This document shows, piece by piece, positions 28,174 through 37,632 of a stretch of DNA of 64,000 bases. Origin of the DNA: Arhodomonas aquaeolei DSM 8974. Lineage in GTDB: Bacteria > Pseudomonadota > Gammaproteobacteria > Nitrococcales > Nitrococcaceae. Position 1 is the stretch's first letter. Every line of letters starts with the position of its first letter. The position numbers and the translations under genes were made by a program. Location: assembly GCF_000374645.1 (NCBI RefSeq), contig NZ_KB894805.1, forward strand, positions 118,191-182,190. Direction: 5' to 3'. The notes below the pieces were generated by a model that saw only the letters and a list, made by a program, of their open reading frames with translations, made no database searches and was not told the origin of the DNA.

Positions 28174-30426
28174 ATGAACGCCGATGACAAGGTCGTGTAC
28201 CTGAGGGACGGGCACCGCCAGCGCGTCTCCGAGGTCGTGCAGGACCTGCGCCATCTCGCCACCGAACGTCTGGTGCGCACCGCGACCCGGACCCTCGACC
28301 GGAGCGACGACGTCCTCTTCGAGCGCGCCGAGCGCGCCACAGAGGCAGAGACCCAGGAGGCCTACTTCCAGGCCATGCGCGAGCTCCGCCTGCAGCGGCG
28401 GCTCGTGGTCGCGCATTTCCGCGAGACCCTGGAATGGCTGTTCACCGGCCTCGCCCGCCATCGTCCCACCCCGCTGCGCCCGCGCGCGGGTGCCGGCGCT
28501 GCCGACGGCGAGGACCTCGCCCTCATGGATGACCGCCGCCTCGAGGAGGAGGTCGCCATCGAGTCGGCGACTACCCGCCTGCGTGGCCGTCACGGCGTGT
28601 TCGTCGGCAGCGTCGACGCGCGCCTGCGCGACCTGCTCGACATCGACGATCTTCCCTCGGACGCCAGCCCGTTCCATCCCCACACGGTCGTGCTGGCCTT
28701 CTCCCTGGCGATGCAGGACGTGGACATCGCCCTCAATCCACGCCTGATCCTCTACAAGCTCTTCGAGCGCACCCTCGATCTGGAGTTGCCCCGCGTGCTC
28801 AAGGCCGTTGACGCCAAGCTCGAGGCGGCGGGGGCACGGGCGGACAAGCGCGACCGCGCGGAGCAGCCGGAGGACGAGACCCCGGAGGAGACGCGGGATG
28901 CCGCGGAGCCGGCTCAGCCGACGCCGCCGGACGCCGGTGACGATGACGCCGACGACGATCGTGGTGTCGCCGAGCTGCTCTACCGCCTGATGCGCCGCAT
29001 GAAACACCAGGTCCGCCCCGCGGTAGTGCCGGGCGGTGGCGGTGCACCCGGCGGGCCGGGCGGCGGTTCCGGTTCTGGCGGCGGTCCCGCGGCCGGCCCC
29101 GGCGGATCCGGTGCCGGCGGAGTCACCGGCGGCGGTATCGCGGATCGCCGGGTCGTCCTGCGCGCACTCTCGGCGCTGCAGCAGGAGGTGCTCGGCAGCG
29201 AGGAGACGGACCCGGAGCGGATCAAGGCCCGGGTCAATCACTGGCTGGACGAGCACGGGCACGCGACCGCGCTCGATGCATCGGTGGACGACGTCATCGA
29301 CCTGGTGAGCATGCTCTTCGACAACCTGCTTGCCGATCCGCGCCTGGCGCCCTCGCTGCGGGTGGTGATAGCGCGGCTGCAGATCCCCGTGCTGCGGGTG
29401 GCACTGCGCGACCGCAAGCTCTTCAGCCAGCCCGAGCACCCCGCCCGCCGCCTGATCAACGAGCTCGCCGGCGCCGCCACGGGCTGGACCGAGCCCCAGG
29501 ACCTGGACACCGATCCGCTCTACTGCAAGGTGGTGGAGGTGGTCGAGCGCGTGGTCACCCGCTACCAGGACGACGTTCGTGTCTTCGACGTCGCGCTCCG
29601 GGACATACGCTATTTCGTCGAGCGCGAGCAGGAGCGTGCCCGGGTCATCGAGCAGCGTACCCGCCAGACCGCCGAGGGCAACCTGCGCGTGGAGATCGCC
29701 CGCGAGGCGGTCCAGTCGGCGGTGGAGGAGCGACTCGGCCAGCAGCGAGTACCGGCGGTGGTGGTCCGGCTGCTCGAGGAGGCGTGGTTCCGGGTGCTGT
29801 TCATCACCGCCGTGCGCGAGGGCCGCGAGAGCGAGACGTGGCGGCGCCAGCTCACGGTCATGGACGAGCTGCTCTGGAGCGTGCGCCCGAAGCGCGACGC
29901 CGACGAGCGCCAGCGCATGCTCCAGCTCATGCCCCGGCTGCTCCAAGATCTCCGCGAGGGCCTGAACGGCATCATGTACAACCCCCACGAGATGACCCAG
30001 CTGTTCCGCGACCTGGAGTCGGTACACCTGCGTTGCCTGACACCCGGTGAGGACCCGGCCGGGGACGAGGGCGCCGACGAGCCCGCGCCCTCACGCAGCG
30101 CGGAGGCGCCGGCGGCGGCCGCGGGCTGGGGCCAGCGTCCACCCGACGCCGAGGACATGGCACGAGTGGAGTCCCTCGCGGTGGGAAGCTGGTTCGAGCT
30201 GCGCGACCACGATCCGGTGGTCCGCGCCAAGCTCTCCGCGCGTCTCGACGAGGGACGGCGTTACGTGTTCGTGAACCGTGCCGGTTTCCGCGTCGCCGAG
30301 TACGCGGCGGCGGAGATGGCCCGGGCGGTGCGTGATGCCGACGTGGTGGAGCTCGAGGAGGTGGCGGCGTTCGACCAGGCGCTGGAGCGTGTCATCGCCT
30401 CGCTGAGGGAGATCTACGCGGAATGA
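28174..30426 (+). CDS. DUF1631 family protein
   Basis: A 750-residue soluble, strongly helical protein of the proteobacterial DUF1631 family. It has a long charged N-terminus and a glycine-rich low-complexity linker at about residues 285-325. The C-terminal domain runs from AWFRVLFITAVREGRESETWRRQLTVMDELLWSVRPK to FVNRAGFRVAEY. Family members are often misannotated as thymidine phosphorylase; the function is unknown, and a role in c-di-GMP signalling has been suggested for the general type only. GGGAGG precedes the ATG at 28174. Its stop overlaps the start of the acyltransferase by four bases. Confidence 0.75.
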   Translation: MNADDKVVYLRDGHRQRVSEVVQDLRHLATERLVRTATRTLDRSDDVLFERAERATEAETQEAYFQAMRELRLQRRLVVAHFRETLEWLFTGLARHRPTPLRPRAGAGAADGEDLALMDDRRLEEEVAIESATTRLRGRHGVFVGSVDARLRDLLDIDDLPSDASPFHPHTVVLAFSLAMQDVDIALNPRLILYKLFERTLDLELPRVLKAVDAKLEAAGARADKRDRAEQPEDETPEETRDAAEPAQPTPPDAGDDDADDDRGVAELLYRLMRRMKHQVRPAVVPGGGGAPGGPGGGSGSGGGPAAGPGGSGAGGVTGGGIADRRVVLRALSALQQEVLGSEETDPERIKARVNHWLDEHGHATALDASVDDVIDLVSMLFDNLLADPRLAPSLRVVIARLQIPVLRVALRDRKLFSQPEHPARRLINELAGAATGWTEPQDLDTDPLYCKVVEVVERVVTRYQDDVRVFDVALRDIRYFVEREQERARVIEQRTRQTAEGNLRVEIAREAVQSAVEERLGQQRVPAVVVRLLEEAWFRVLFITAVREGRESETWRRQLTVMDELLWSVRPKRDADERQRMLQLMPRLLQDLREGLNGIMYNPHEMTQLFRDLESVHLRCLTPGEDPAGDEGADEPAPSRSAEAPAAAAGWGQRPPDAEDMARVESLAVGSWFELRDHDPVVRAKLSARLDEGRRYVFVNRAGFRVAEYAAAEMARAVRDADVVELEEVAAFDQALERVIASLREIYAE

Positions 30427-31214
30427 GACGACTGCTGCGGGTCGTCCTCGCCGGAGTGTACACGCTGATCGGCGGGGTCTGGATCGTTTCCGCGGTGGCG
30501 CTGGAGCGCCGCGCCGGCGTGCCGCCCCACGGGCTCGGCCGCTGGGCGCAGCGCCAGTGGTGCCGGGGCCTTTGCCGGCTGCTGGGTGCGCGGCTGGTCG
30601 TGCGCGGCGACCGCCCGGTGCCTGGACCGGTGCTACTGGTCTCCAACCACGTCTCGTGGCTGGATATCGTGTGCCTCGCCGCGCTCTGGCCGGTGGCCTT
30701 TCTGAGCAAGTCGGAGGTACGCCGCTGGCCGGTGATCGGGCAGGCGGCGACGGCGCTGGGGACGGTCTATATCGAGCGCGGGCGTCAGGCGGCCGCGGCG
30801 CGTGCGGTGGCGGCCATGCGCGATCGCCTGCATGCCGGTGCCCGCGTGCTCTTCTTCCCGGAGGGGACCACCGGTGACGGGCTCGGGGTGCGCCCGTTTC
30901 GCGCCCGGCTCTACCAGGCGGCCATTGATGCCGGTGCGCCGGTGCAGGCGGTGGCACTGCGTTACCATACCGACGACGGTCACGCCGAGGCCGTGCCCTT
31001 TACCGACGATCAGAGCCTAGTCACCAACCTCTGGCAGGTGGCGGGCTATCCCCGGCTGACCGTGACGGTGACGGTCGGGCCGCCCCGGACCACCGAAGAG
31101 CTCGGCCGCAGCGAACTCGCCCGCGCCACCTGCGAGGATGTCCGGAGAGGGCTTCGGTCCGGTGCGGCGGAGGAGGAGGCGGCGGCCCCGGAGGGCATAC
31201 TGGAGCGTTCCTGA
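30423..31214 (+). CDS. PlsC-type 1-acyl-glycerol-3-phosphate acyltransferase
   Basis: A 263-residue membrane-associated acyltransferase. The catalytic NHxxxxD motif is visible as SNHVSWLD near residue 76, and the phosphate-binding motif as FFPEGTTGDG near 142. An N-terminal hydrophobic segment would anchor it to the inner membrane. It transfers an acyl chain to lysophosphatidate or a related lysolipid. The ATGA overlap with DUF1631 suggests that the pair are translated together. Confidence 0.87.
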   Translation: MRRLLRVVLAGVYTLIGGVWIVSAVALERRAGVPPHGLGRWAQRQWCRGLCRLLGARLVVRGDRPVPGPVLLVSNHVSWLDIVCLAALWPVAFLSKSEVRRWPVIGQAATALGTVYIERGRQAAAARAVAAMRDRLHAGARVLFFPEGTTGDGLGVRPFRARLYQAAIDAGAPVQAVALRYHTDDGHAEAVPFTDDQSLVTNLWQVAGYPRLTVTVTVGPPRTTEELGRSELARATCEDVRRGLRSGAAEEEAAAPEGILERS

Positions 31215-31226
31215 GACGGCGGGCTC

Positions 31227-31260
31227 CTGTCATGGTGCTGTCACCTTTTACGTGGATAAT
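31227..31260 (+). promoter_or_regulatory. Pho box and -10 upstream of phoB
   Basis: CTGTCATGGTGCTGTCAC (31227-31244) holds two heptamers, CTGTCAT and CTGTCAC, separated by four bases. It is a near-consensus PhoB site. Ten bases later lies GATAAT (31255-31260) as a -10, the normal spacing where PhoB replaces the -35. This indicates autoactivation of phoBR. Confidence 0.85.
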
Positions 31261-31289
31261 GCCGCGCGATCTCAGAGGATGGATGAGTT

Positions 31290-31979
31290 ATGGCTGCGAG
31301 CATTCTGATCGTCGAGGACGAGGCACCGATCCGCGAGATGATCGCCATGGGCCTGGGCCGTGCCGGCTTCGAGGTCCGTCACGCCGAATCGGCGGAGGAT
31401 GCCGAGGCGGCGATGCGCCTGGCGCGCCCGGATCTGGTCCTGCTGGACTGGATGCTGCCGGGCCAGAGCGGGCTCGATTTTGCCCGCGGGCTCAAGCGCC
31501 GTCCCGACTTCCGCGACATCCCCATCATCATGCTTACGGCCCGCGGCGAGGAGGAGGACCGTGTGCGCGGCCTCGACACCGGCGCGGACGACTACATCAG
31601 CAAGCCCTTCTCCCCGCGGGAGGTGATCGCGCGGATCAAGGCGGTGCTGCGCCGTACCCAGCCCACTGCCGGCGAGTCGCCGGTGGAGGTGGAGGGGCTG
31701 CGGCTCGATCCTGTCAGTCACCGGGTCAATGCGGGTGAGGACAGCGTGGAGCTGGGGCCCACCGAGTTCCGGCTGCTGCACTTCTTCATGACCCACCCGG
31801 AACGGGTGTTCACCCGCTCGCAGCTCCTCGACAACGTCTGGGGCACCAACGTCTACGTCGAGGAGCGCACCGTGGACGTCCACGTGCGTCGGCTGCGCAA
31901 GGGCCTGGAGCCCACCGGCCACGCCGGGTTGGTGCAGACGGTCCGGGGCACGGGCTACCGCTTCTCCGCCCAGGCGTGA
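31290..31979 (+). CDS. phoB: Phosphate regulon response regulator PhoB
   Basis: A 229-residue OmpR-type response regulator. The receiver domain has the acidic pocket in ILIVEDE, phosphoacceptor Asp in [10 protein letters not shown] near residue 53, and [26 protein letters not shown] with the conserved Thr and Lys. A C-terminal winged helix ([31 protein letters not shown], then [14 protein letters not shown]) binds Pho boxes. Upstream of it is a strong Pho box. The gene is followed by phoR. Confidence 0.95.
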   Translation: MAASILIVEDEAPIREMIAMGLGRAGFEVRHAESAEDAEAAMRLARPDLVLLDWMLPGQSGLDFARGLKRRPDFRDIPIIMLTARGEEEDRVRGLDTGADDYISKPFSPREVIARIKAVLRRTQPTAGESPVEVEGLRLDPVSHRVNAGEDSVELGPTEFRLLHFFMTHPERVFTRSQLLDNVWGTNVYVEERTVDVHVRRLRKGLEPTGHAGLVQTVRGTGYRFSAQA

Positions 31980-31998
31980 CCGTCCCGGCGCCGCCCCG

Positions 31999-33315
31999 AT
32001 GATGCCGCGCAACCCCTGGCCGGAGGCCTGGCTGCAGGTGGCCCTGATGGTCGCGGGGGCGCTCGTCGTGGGTGCACTCGCCGGCCGTCCGTGGATGGTG
32101 CTGGCGCTGGTGCTGCTCGCCTGGATCGCGTGGCAGGGGCGTATGCTCATGCGCCTGGAGCGCTGGGTCCGCCAGGGCCGCCGGGTCCATCCGCCGCGGC
32201 TGGAGGGGGTCTGGGCGCATATCGCGGAGCTGCTGTTTCGCCGCCAGCGCGCCCAGGTCCGCCGTCGACGGCGTCTGGTCTCGCTGCTGCACCGCTTCAA
32301 GGCCTCCAGCGACGCCCTGCCGGACGCGGCCGTCGTTCTCCGTGCCGGTGGCGAGATGGAGTGGTGGAACCCGCAGGCGGCGCGCTACCTGGGGCTGCGC
32401 TGGCCGCTGGATCAGGGGCAGCGTGTCGCCAACCTCCTGCGTCATCCCGACTTCGCCGAATTCCTCGCCAATGGACAGACCCACGAGGCGGTGAAGATCC
32501 CCTCGCCGGTGGACGAGGAGCTCACCCTGGAGATCCGGATCGTGCCCTACGGCGAGGACCGGCGCCTGCTGCTGGCCCGCGACGTCACCCGCGTGCACCG
32601 CCTGGAGGTGATCCGGCGGGACTTCGTCGCCAACATCACCCACGAGCTGCGCACCCCGCTGACCGTGATCCAGGGCCTGTCCGAGACGCTGGCGGAGTTC
32701 GGCGGCGAGCCGGAGGAGATCAGCCGCTCGCTGGAGCTCATCGACCAGCAGACCCGGCGTATGGGACGGCTGATCGACGATCTGCTCCTGCTCTCCCGCC
32801 TGGAGACCGCTGACCGGCCCCGCGAGCCGCGGCAGGTGGACGTTGCCGCGATGCTCGAAGGCGTGGTGGAGGAGGCCCGGGCGCTCAGCGACGGGCGGCA
32901 CGTCATCCACCTCACCGCGGATCCGGCCCTGGTGGTGGAGGGCGACGAGGGCGAGTTGCGCAGTGCGTTCAGCAATCTCGTGGTCAACGCGGTGAAGTAC
33001 ACCCCCGAGGGCGGGCACATCGACGTGCGCTGGCAGGAGGGCGCGGGCGGCGCCGGCCTGTGCGTCGCGGATACCGGGCCCGGCATCCCCGCCCACCACG
33101 TCCCGCGCCTCACCGAGCGCTTCTACCGCGTCGACGGTGGCCGCAGCCAGGCTTCCGGCGGCACCGGGCTGGGGCTCGCCATCGTCAAGCACGTGCTCTC
33201 GCGCCACGGTGCGCGGCTCGACATCCAGAGCCGGGTGGGCGAGGGCAGCACCTTCTGCTGCCTGTTTCCGGTCTACCGGCGGGTCCGTGCGGGGGCTGCC
33301 GAGCGCCGGCACTGA
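31999..33315 (+). CDS. phoR: Phosphate regulon sensor kinase PhoR
   Basis: A 438-residue membrane histidine kinase. Two N-terminal hydrophobic segments are followed by a PAS domain (WWNPQAARYLGLRWP). The H-box is FVANITHELRTPLTVIQGL. The ATPase motifs follow: N-box NLVVNAVKYTP, G1 DTGPGIP and G2 GGTGLGLAIVKH. It phosphorylates PhoB when phosphate is scarce, with PhoU and the Pst transporter acting as the signal source. Confidence 0.94.
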   Translation: MMPRNPWPEAWLQVALMVAGALVVGALAGRPWMVLALVLLAWIAWQGRMLMRLERWVRQGRRVHPPRLEGVWAHIAELLFRRQRAQVRRRRRLVSLLHRFKASSDALPDAAVVLRAGGEMEWWNPQAARYLGLRWPLDQGQRVANLLRHPDFAEFLANGQTHEAVKIPSPVDEELTLEIRIVPYGEDRRLLLARDVTRVHRLEVIRRDFVANITHELRTPLTVIQGLSETLAEFGGEPEEISRSLELIDQQTRRMGRLIDDLLLLSRLETADRPREPRQVDVAAMLEGVVEEARALSDGRHVIHLTADPALVVEGDEGELRSAFSNLVVNAVKYTPEGGHIDVRWQEGAGGAGLCVADTGPGIPAHHVPRLTERFYRVDGGRSQASGGTGLGLAIVKHVLSRHGARLDIQSRVGEGSTFCCLFPVYRRVRAGAAERRH

Positions 33316-33464
33316 CCGTTCACCGGTTCCGGCGCCGTGCATCCCTTGATGGCGCGGTTAACCCCGTGCCGTCCGGACGACCGGCCCCGCTGGCGTTCGC
33401 CGCCATGTCCCATCGGGCAGCGTCGTCACTGGCAGCCAGCGTGGCCCGGGTAATATATCTGTAA

Positions 33465-33494
33465 TTGCGTATATACGAATATCCAAATATATTC
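33465..33494 (+). promoter_or_regulatory. AT-rich ars promoter with ArsR-type operator dyads
   Basis: TTGCGT (33465-33470) and TATATT (33488-33493) form a promoter with 17-base spacing. The palindrome CGTATATACG (33468-33477) and the dyad GAATAT-N6-ATATTC (33477-33494) lie within it. Such AT-rich palindromes over the promoter are typical of ArsR autorepression. The segment stands out against the GC-rich background. Confidence 0.65.
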
Positions 33495-33568
33495 CCGGGG
33501 TACAACCTCACGGACTGGCGTGCCGGATTGGCCGGTGGTGCTGTGCCGTGGGATATGGAGGTGAATGC

Positions 33569-33949
33569 ATGGGGGAGCCGGCGACGGTAACCGGGGTCAT
33601 GGACGGCGCCGCTTCGGCGTTTTTCCGGGCATTGGGTGACGAGACACGGTTACGGGCGGTCATGCTGCTGCATGCGGCCGGGGAGCTGTGCGTGTGCGAG
33701 CTGACCGCGGCGATCGGAGTCTCCCAGCCGAAGATGTCACGCCACCTGGCGTCGCTGCGTGAGGCCGGACTGGTACGCGATCGCCGCGAAGGGGCGTGGA
33801 TCCATTACCGGATCGCCCCGTCCCTGCCCGCCTGGCAGCTGCGGGTGCTGGAGAGCACCGCTTGCGAGCTGGCGGCGCGGGCACCATTCACGGCCGACCG
33901 GGACCGCCTGGACGCCATGCCGGAGCGCCCGGGCGCGCGCTGTGGCTGA
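33569..33949 (+). CDS. arsR: ArsR-family arsenic-responsive repressor
   Basis: A 126-residue winged-helix repressor. The metal-binding CVC pair in ELCVCELTAAIGVSQPKMSRHLASLREAGLV is the arsenite site of classical ArsR, where thiolate binding releases DNA. The start is fixed by GGAGGTG about eight bases upstream of the ATG at 33569. First gene of arsR-arsC-arsH-acr3. Confidence 0.92.
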   Translation: MGEPATVTGVMDGAASAFFRALGDETRLRAVMLLHAAGELCVCELTAAIGVSQPKMSRHLASLREAGLVRDRREGAWIHYRIAPSLPAWQLRVLESTACELAARAPFTADRDRLDAMPERPGARCG

Positions 33950-33967
33950 GCGGGGGGCCGTGGAATC

Positions 33968-34396
33968 GTGAAACGCCGCATTCTGTTCCTGTGCACCGGC
34001 AACGCCTGCCGCTCCCAGATGGCCGAGGGATGGGCCCGTCATCTCGGTGGTGAGCGTGTTGACGTGCGCTCCGCCGGCATCGAGGCCCACGGGCTGCACC
34101 CGCGGGCGGTGGAGGCGATGGCCGACGCCGGTGTGGATATCTCCGGGCAGGCCTCCCATCGGCTGACCGGCGAGGACCTGCAGTGGGCTGATCTTGTGGT
34201 CACCGTCTGCGGACACGCCGACGAGCATTGCCCGGTCCTGCCGCCGGGCACCCGACGGGTGCACTGGGCCGTGGACGACCCGGCCCGGGCCGATGGCGAC
34301 GGGGACACGCTCCGGGCCATCTTTCACGCCTGCCGTGACGGAATCCGCGAGCGCGTGTCACGGCTTCTCAACGAGGGTGACGACGATGGCGCATGA
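33968..34396 (+). CDS. arsC: Low-molecular-weight-phosphatase-type arsenate reductase
   Basis: A 142-residue arsenate reductase of the thioredoxin-linked group. The P-loop CTGNACRS is at residues 9-16, the second conserved cysteine is in [12 protein letters not shown] and the general-acid region is HWAVDDPA. It reduces As(V) to As(III). The start is a GTG at 33968. Its end overlaps the start of arsH by 11 bases. Confidence 0.93.
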   Translation: MKRRILFLCTGNACRSQMAEGWARHLGGERVDVRSAGIEAHGLHPRAVEAMADAGVDISGQASHRLTGEDLQWADLVVTVCGHADEHCPVLPPGTRRVHWAVDDPARADGDGDTLRAIFHACRDGIRERVSRLLNEGDDDGA

Positions 34397-35102
34397 AGAC
34401 CTGCCCAATATCGACCCGGAGCTGTTCCGTGCGCCGGACCCCGCCGAGCTTGGCCTGAAGCCGGAGGTGACGCACCCGCCGCGTATCCTGCTGCTTTACG
34501 GCTCGCTGCGGGAACGCTCGTTCAGCCGGCTCGTGGTCGAGGAGGCGACGCGACTGCTCCGGGCCATGGGCGCGGAGCCGCGCATCTTCCACCCGAGCGG
34601 CCTGCCGCTGCCGGACGCCGGGGATGCGGCGCATCCGAAGGTCCAGGAGCTCCGCGACCTCGCCACCTGGGCGGAGGGCATGGTGTGGTGCTCGCCGGAG
34701 CGTCACGGGGCGATGACCGGCGTCATCAAGGCGCAGATCGACTGGATCCCGCTGTCGCTGGGCGCCGTGCGACCGACCCAGGGCAAGACCCTGGCGGTGA
34801 TGGAGGTCAGCGGTGGCTCCCAGTCGTTCAACGCGGTCAACCAGCTCCGCGTGCTCGGGCGCTGGATGCGGATGCTCACCATCCCCAACCAGTCGTCGGT
34901 GCCGAAGGCCTTCATGGAGTTCGGGGACGACGATCGCATGAAACCGTCCCCGTACTACGACCGGATCGTCGACGTCATGGAAGAACTGGTGCGCTTCACC
35001 TGGCTGGTCCGGGACCGTGTCGGGGCACTCACCGACCGCTACTCCGAGCGTCGCGAGAGTGCTGACGCGCTCTCGGCGCGGGTCAATCAGCGCGCCCTGT
35101 GA
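34386..35102 (+). CDS. arsH: Arsenical resistance NADPH-flavin oxidoreductase ArsH
   Basis: A 238-residue flavodoxin-fold enzyme. The FMN loop is visible as [14 protein letters not shown], and [23 protein letters not shown] and [25 protein letters not shown] are family-specific. ArsH oxidises trivalent organoarsenicals and reduces flavins and quinones. The position between arsC and acr3 is common in proteobacterial ars operons. Confidence 0.93.
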   Translation: MAHEDLPNIDPELFRAPDPAELGLKPEVTHPPRILLLYGSLRERSFSRLVVEEATRLLRAMGAEPRIFHPSGLPLPDAGDAAHPKVQELRDLATWAEGMVWCSPERHGAMTGVIKAQIDWIPLSLGAVRPTQGKTLAVMEVSGGSQSFNAVNQLRVLGRWMRMLTIPNQSSVPKAFMEFGDDDRMKPSPYYDRIVDVMEELVRFTWLVRDRVGALTDRYSERRESADALSARVNQRAL

Positions 35103-35127
35103 GGCGCCGGGCAACAGGAGGGGCGCC

Positions 35128-36228
35128 TTGAACGCCGAGCAACAGACACAGACCGCCGCACCGGCCGTCAGCGAGGGGATGGGCGTATTCGAGCGTTTCC
35201 TCTCCGTGTGGGTGGCGCTGGCCATCGCGGCGGGGGTCGCCCTGGGCCAGTTTGCACCGGCGGTGCCCGAGGCCCTGGCGCGCTGGGAATATGCCCACGT
35301 GTCGATCCCCGTGGCGGTGCTGATCTGGGCGATGATCTTCCCGATGATGGCGCAGATCGATTTCACCGCGGTCATCGGCGTGCGCCACCAGCCCCGCGGG
35401 CTGATCATCACCACCACCGTGAACTGGCTGATCAAGCCGTTCACCATGTTCGCCATAGCGTGGTTATTCCTGAAGGTGGTCTTCGCGCCGCTCATCCCGG
35501 TGCCGCTGGCGAACGAATACCTCGCGGGCGCGATCCTGCTGGGGGCGGCGCCCTGCACGGCGATGGTGTTCGTCTGGAGCACGCTCACCCGCGGGGACGC
35601 CGCTTACACGCTGGTGCAGGTCGCGCTCAACGACCTCATCATGCTGTTCGCCTTTGCGCCCATCGTGGTGTTCCTGCTCGGGGTCTCCAGCATCCAGGTG
35701 CCCTGGGACACGGTGGCGCTGTCGGTGGTGCTGTACATCGTCATCCCGTTGTCCGCCGGCTATCTCACACGGCGGGCGCTTACCGCGCGGCGCGGCGGTG
35801 ACTGGTACGAGCAGGTCTTCCTCGCCCGGATCGCCCCGGTGACCCCGGCGGGGCTGATCATTACCCTGGTGCTGCTGTTCGCCTTTCAGGGCGAGGTGAT
35901 CCTGCGGGCGCCGCTGCACATCGCGCTTATCGCGGTGCCGCTGGTCGTGCAGACCTTCCTGATCTTCTTCCTTGCCTACGGCTGGGCGCGGGCCTGGCGG
36001 GTGCCGCACTGCGTGGCGGCGCCCGGTGCGATGATCGGGGCGAGCAATTTCTTCGAGCTCGCGGTGGCGGTGGCCATCGCGCTGTTCGGGCTGCAGTCGG
36101 GGGCGGCGCTGGCGACGGTGGTGGGCGTGCTCGTGGAGGTGCCGCTGATGCTCGCGCTGGTGCGCATCGCCAACGCCACCCGCGGGCACTTTCCTGCCCC
36201 CGTGGCGGCCGCCGGTCGGCGGGCGTGA
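35128..36228 (+). CDS. acr3: ACR3-family arsenite efflux permease
   Basis: A 366-residue, ten-helix arsenite exporter. The key segments are visible: LGAAPCTAMVFVWSTLTRGDAAYTLVQVALNDLIML with the functional cysteine, and GASNFFELAVAVAIALFG near the C-terminus. The start is a TTG at 35128 following an AGGAGGGG site, since no earlier ATG fits. A later ATG at 35179 would trim 17 residues. It exports arsenite formed by ArsC. Confidence 0.92.
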   Translation: MNAEQQTQTAAPAVSEGMGVFERFLSVWVALAIAAGVALGQFAPAVPEALARWEYAHVSIPVAVLIWAMIFPMMAQIDFTAVIGVRHQPRGLIITTTVNWLIKPFTMFAIAWLFLKVVFAPLIPVPLANEYLAGAILLGAAPCTAMVFVWSTLTRGDAAYTLVQVALNDLIMLFAFAPIVVFLLGVSSIQVPWDTVALSVVLYIVIPLSAGYLTRRALTARRGGDWYEQVFLARIAPVTPAGLIITLVLLFAFQGEVILRAPLHIALIAVPLVVQTFLIFFLAYGWARAWRVPHCVAAPGAMIGASNFFELAVAVAIALFGLQSGAALATVVGVLVEVPLMLALVRIANATRGHFPAPVAAAGRRA

Positions 36229-36313
36229 TCTGACGCATGGACCCGTCCGGGGTGCGCTGCTAGAGGGTGCGGTGCGGAGTCCGGGTGCGGGCTGCCATCG
36301 AACTTCAGCCTCG

Positions 36314-36347
36314 CGTTCACATGTTTGTCATTTTCCATGCCTAGACT
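36314..36347 (+). promoter_or_regulatory. Pho box and -10 upstream of pstS
   Basis: CGTTCACATGTTTGTCAT (36314-36331) has two degenerate heptamers, CGTTCAC and TTGTCAT, four bases apart. Ten bases later is TAGACT (36342-36347) as a -10. This matches the phoB arrangement but more weakly. It predicts PhoB-dependent expression of pstS. Confidence 0.6.
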
Positions 36348-36442
36348 TTGCGCCCAGTTGCCCGGCGGGAAAAACAGGCCGGGCCACGTTGCCAGGCCCC
36401 CGAACGGGGGATATCTGCCCGACGTCAACGAGGAGTTACCTG

Positions 36443-37462
36443 ATGCAGACCTGGAAGAAGTCCGCCATCGCGGCTGCCGCCGTGATCACTCTGGGCGCTG
36501 GCGCTACCGGTGCGCAGGCGCGTGATCAGATCCGCATCGTCGGCTCGAGCACGGTCTATCCCTTCGCGAGCTACGTGGTCGAGGAGTTCGGTGCCACCAC
36601 CGATTTCCCCACGCCGGTCATCGAGTCCACGGGCTCCGGCGGCGGCCTGAAGCTCTTCTGCGAGGGCGCCGGCGAGGATACCCCGGACATCACCAACGCC
36701 TCGCGCCGCATCAAGGTCAGCGAGTTCCAGCGCTGCCAGGACAACGGTGTGACCGAAATCACCGAGACGGTCATCGGTTACGATGGCATCGTCTTCGCCC
36801 AGTCCGCGGACGACGAGCCGATCAACCTGACCCGCGAGCAGCTGCTGTTGGCGACGGCCGCCAAGGTGCCGCAGGACGGCAAGCTGGTGGACAACCCCTA
36901 CACCAACTGGAACCAGATTGACTCCAGCCTCCCGGACCGCGAGATCGTGATCTACGGCCCGCCGACCTCCTCCGGCACCCGCGACGCCTTCGAGGAGCTG
37001 GTCATGGAGGCCGCGTCCGAGGACATCGACGCCTACGGCGGCGGCTACACCGATATCCGCCAGGACGGCGCCTACGTGCCCTCCGGCGAGAACGACAACC
37101 TGATCGTCCAGAAGCTGGCCCAGAACACCGATGCGTTCGGCATCTTCGGCTACAGCTTCCTCGAGGAGAACACCGACAAGATCATGGGTGTCTCCATCGA
37201 TGGCGTCGAGCCGGAGCCGGAGAAGATCTCCTCGGGTGACTACCCGGTCTCGCGCAGCCTGTACTTCTACATCAAGAACGCCCACGTCGGCCAGGTCCCG
37301 GGCATCCAGGAGTACGCCAACCTGTTCATGAGCAAGAAGATGATCAGCCGGGTCGGCTACCTCAAGGACCTTGGCCTGATCCCGCTGCCGAGCGCCGTGC
37401 AGGACAAGTACCGCGAGGTGGTGAAGAACCTCGAGCCGCTGAAGCTCTCCGAGCTCAAGTAA
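36443..37462 (+). CDS. pstS: Phosphate ABC transporter substrate-binding protein PstS
   Basis: A 339-residue periplasmic phosphate-binding protein. It has a signal peptide (KKSAIAAAAVITLGAGATGAQA) and the phosphate-site motifs IVGSSTVYPFA, ESTGSGGGLKLFCEG, and PPTSSGTRDAFEEL. An AGGAG site precedes the ATG at 36443. It delivers phosphate to PstCA. Confidence 0.95.
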   Translation: MQTWKKSAIAAAAVITLGAGATGAQARDQIRIVGSSTVYPFASYVVEEFGATTDFPTPVIESTGSGGGLKLFCEGAGEDTPDITNASRRIKVSEFQRCQDNGVTEITETVIGYDGIVFAQSADDEPINLTREQLLLATAAKVPQDGKLVDNPYTNWNQIDSSLPDREIVIYGPPTSSGTRDAFEELVMEAASEDIDAYGGGYTDIRQDGAYVPSGENDNLIVQKLAQNTDAFGIFGYSFLEENTDKIMGVSIDGVEPEPEKISSGDYPVSRSLYFYIKNAHVGQVPGIQEYANLFMSKKMISRVGYLKDLGLIPLPSAVQDKYREVVKNLEPLKLSELK

Positions 37463-37518
37463 CAGCGGTGAGCTGGAGCCGGGCGCTATCACCCTCGGTG
37501 GCAGTGCCCGGCGGCTGG

Positions 37519-37550
37519 AACCGGCCATCCCTGGGGTGGCCGGTTTCTTT
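37519..37550 (+). terminator. Intrinsic terminator between pstS and pstC
   Basis: A nine-base perfect stem (AACCGGCCA with TGGCCGGTT) with a nine-base loop, followed by TCTTT. It should separate pstS from pstCAB or reduce read-through, giving more PstS than permease. Confidence 0.75.
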
Positions 37551-37632
37551 GGTAGGGGTTGCGCTCGCGCGCGTTTGCCTTAGGCTTGCGCCCAGTCTCG
37601 ACCCGCGGTGCAGACGCTGAACGGAGGGCCCG

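Noticed and set aside
33316..33568. The AT-rich segment before arsR as a replication or attachment site
   Set aside because: Its palindromes and -35/-10 spacing are explained by an ArsR-controlled promoter; no direct repeats at the operon ends indicate an attachment site.
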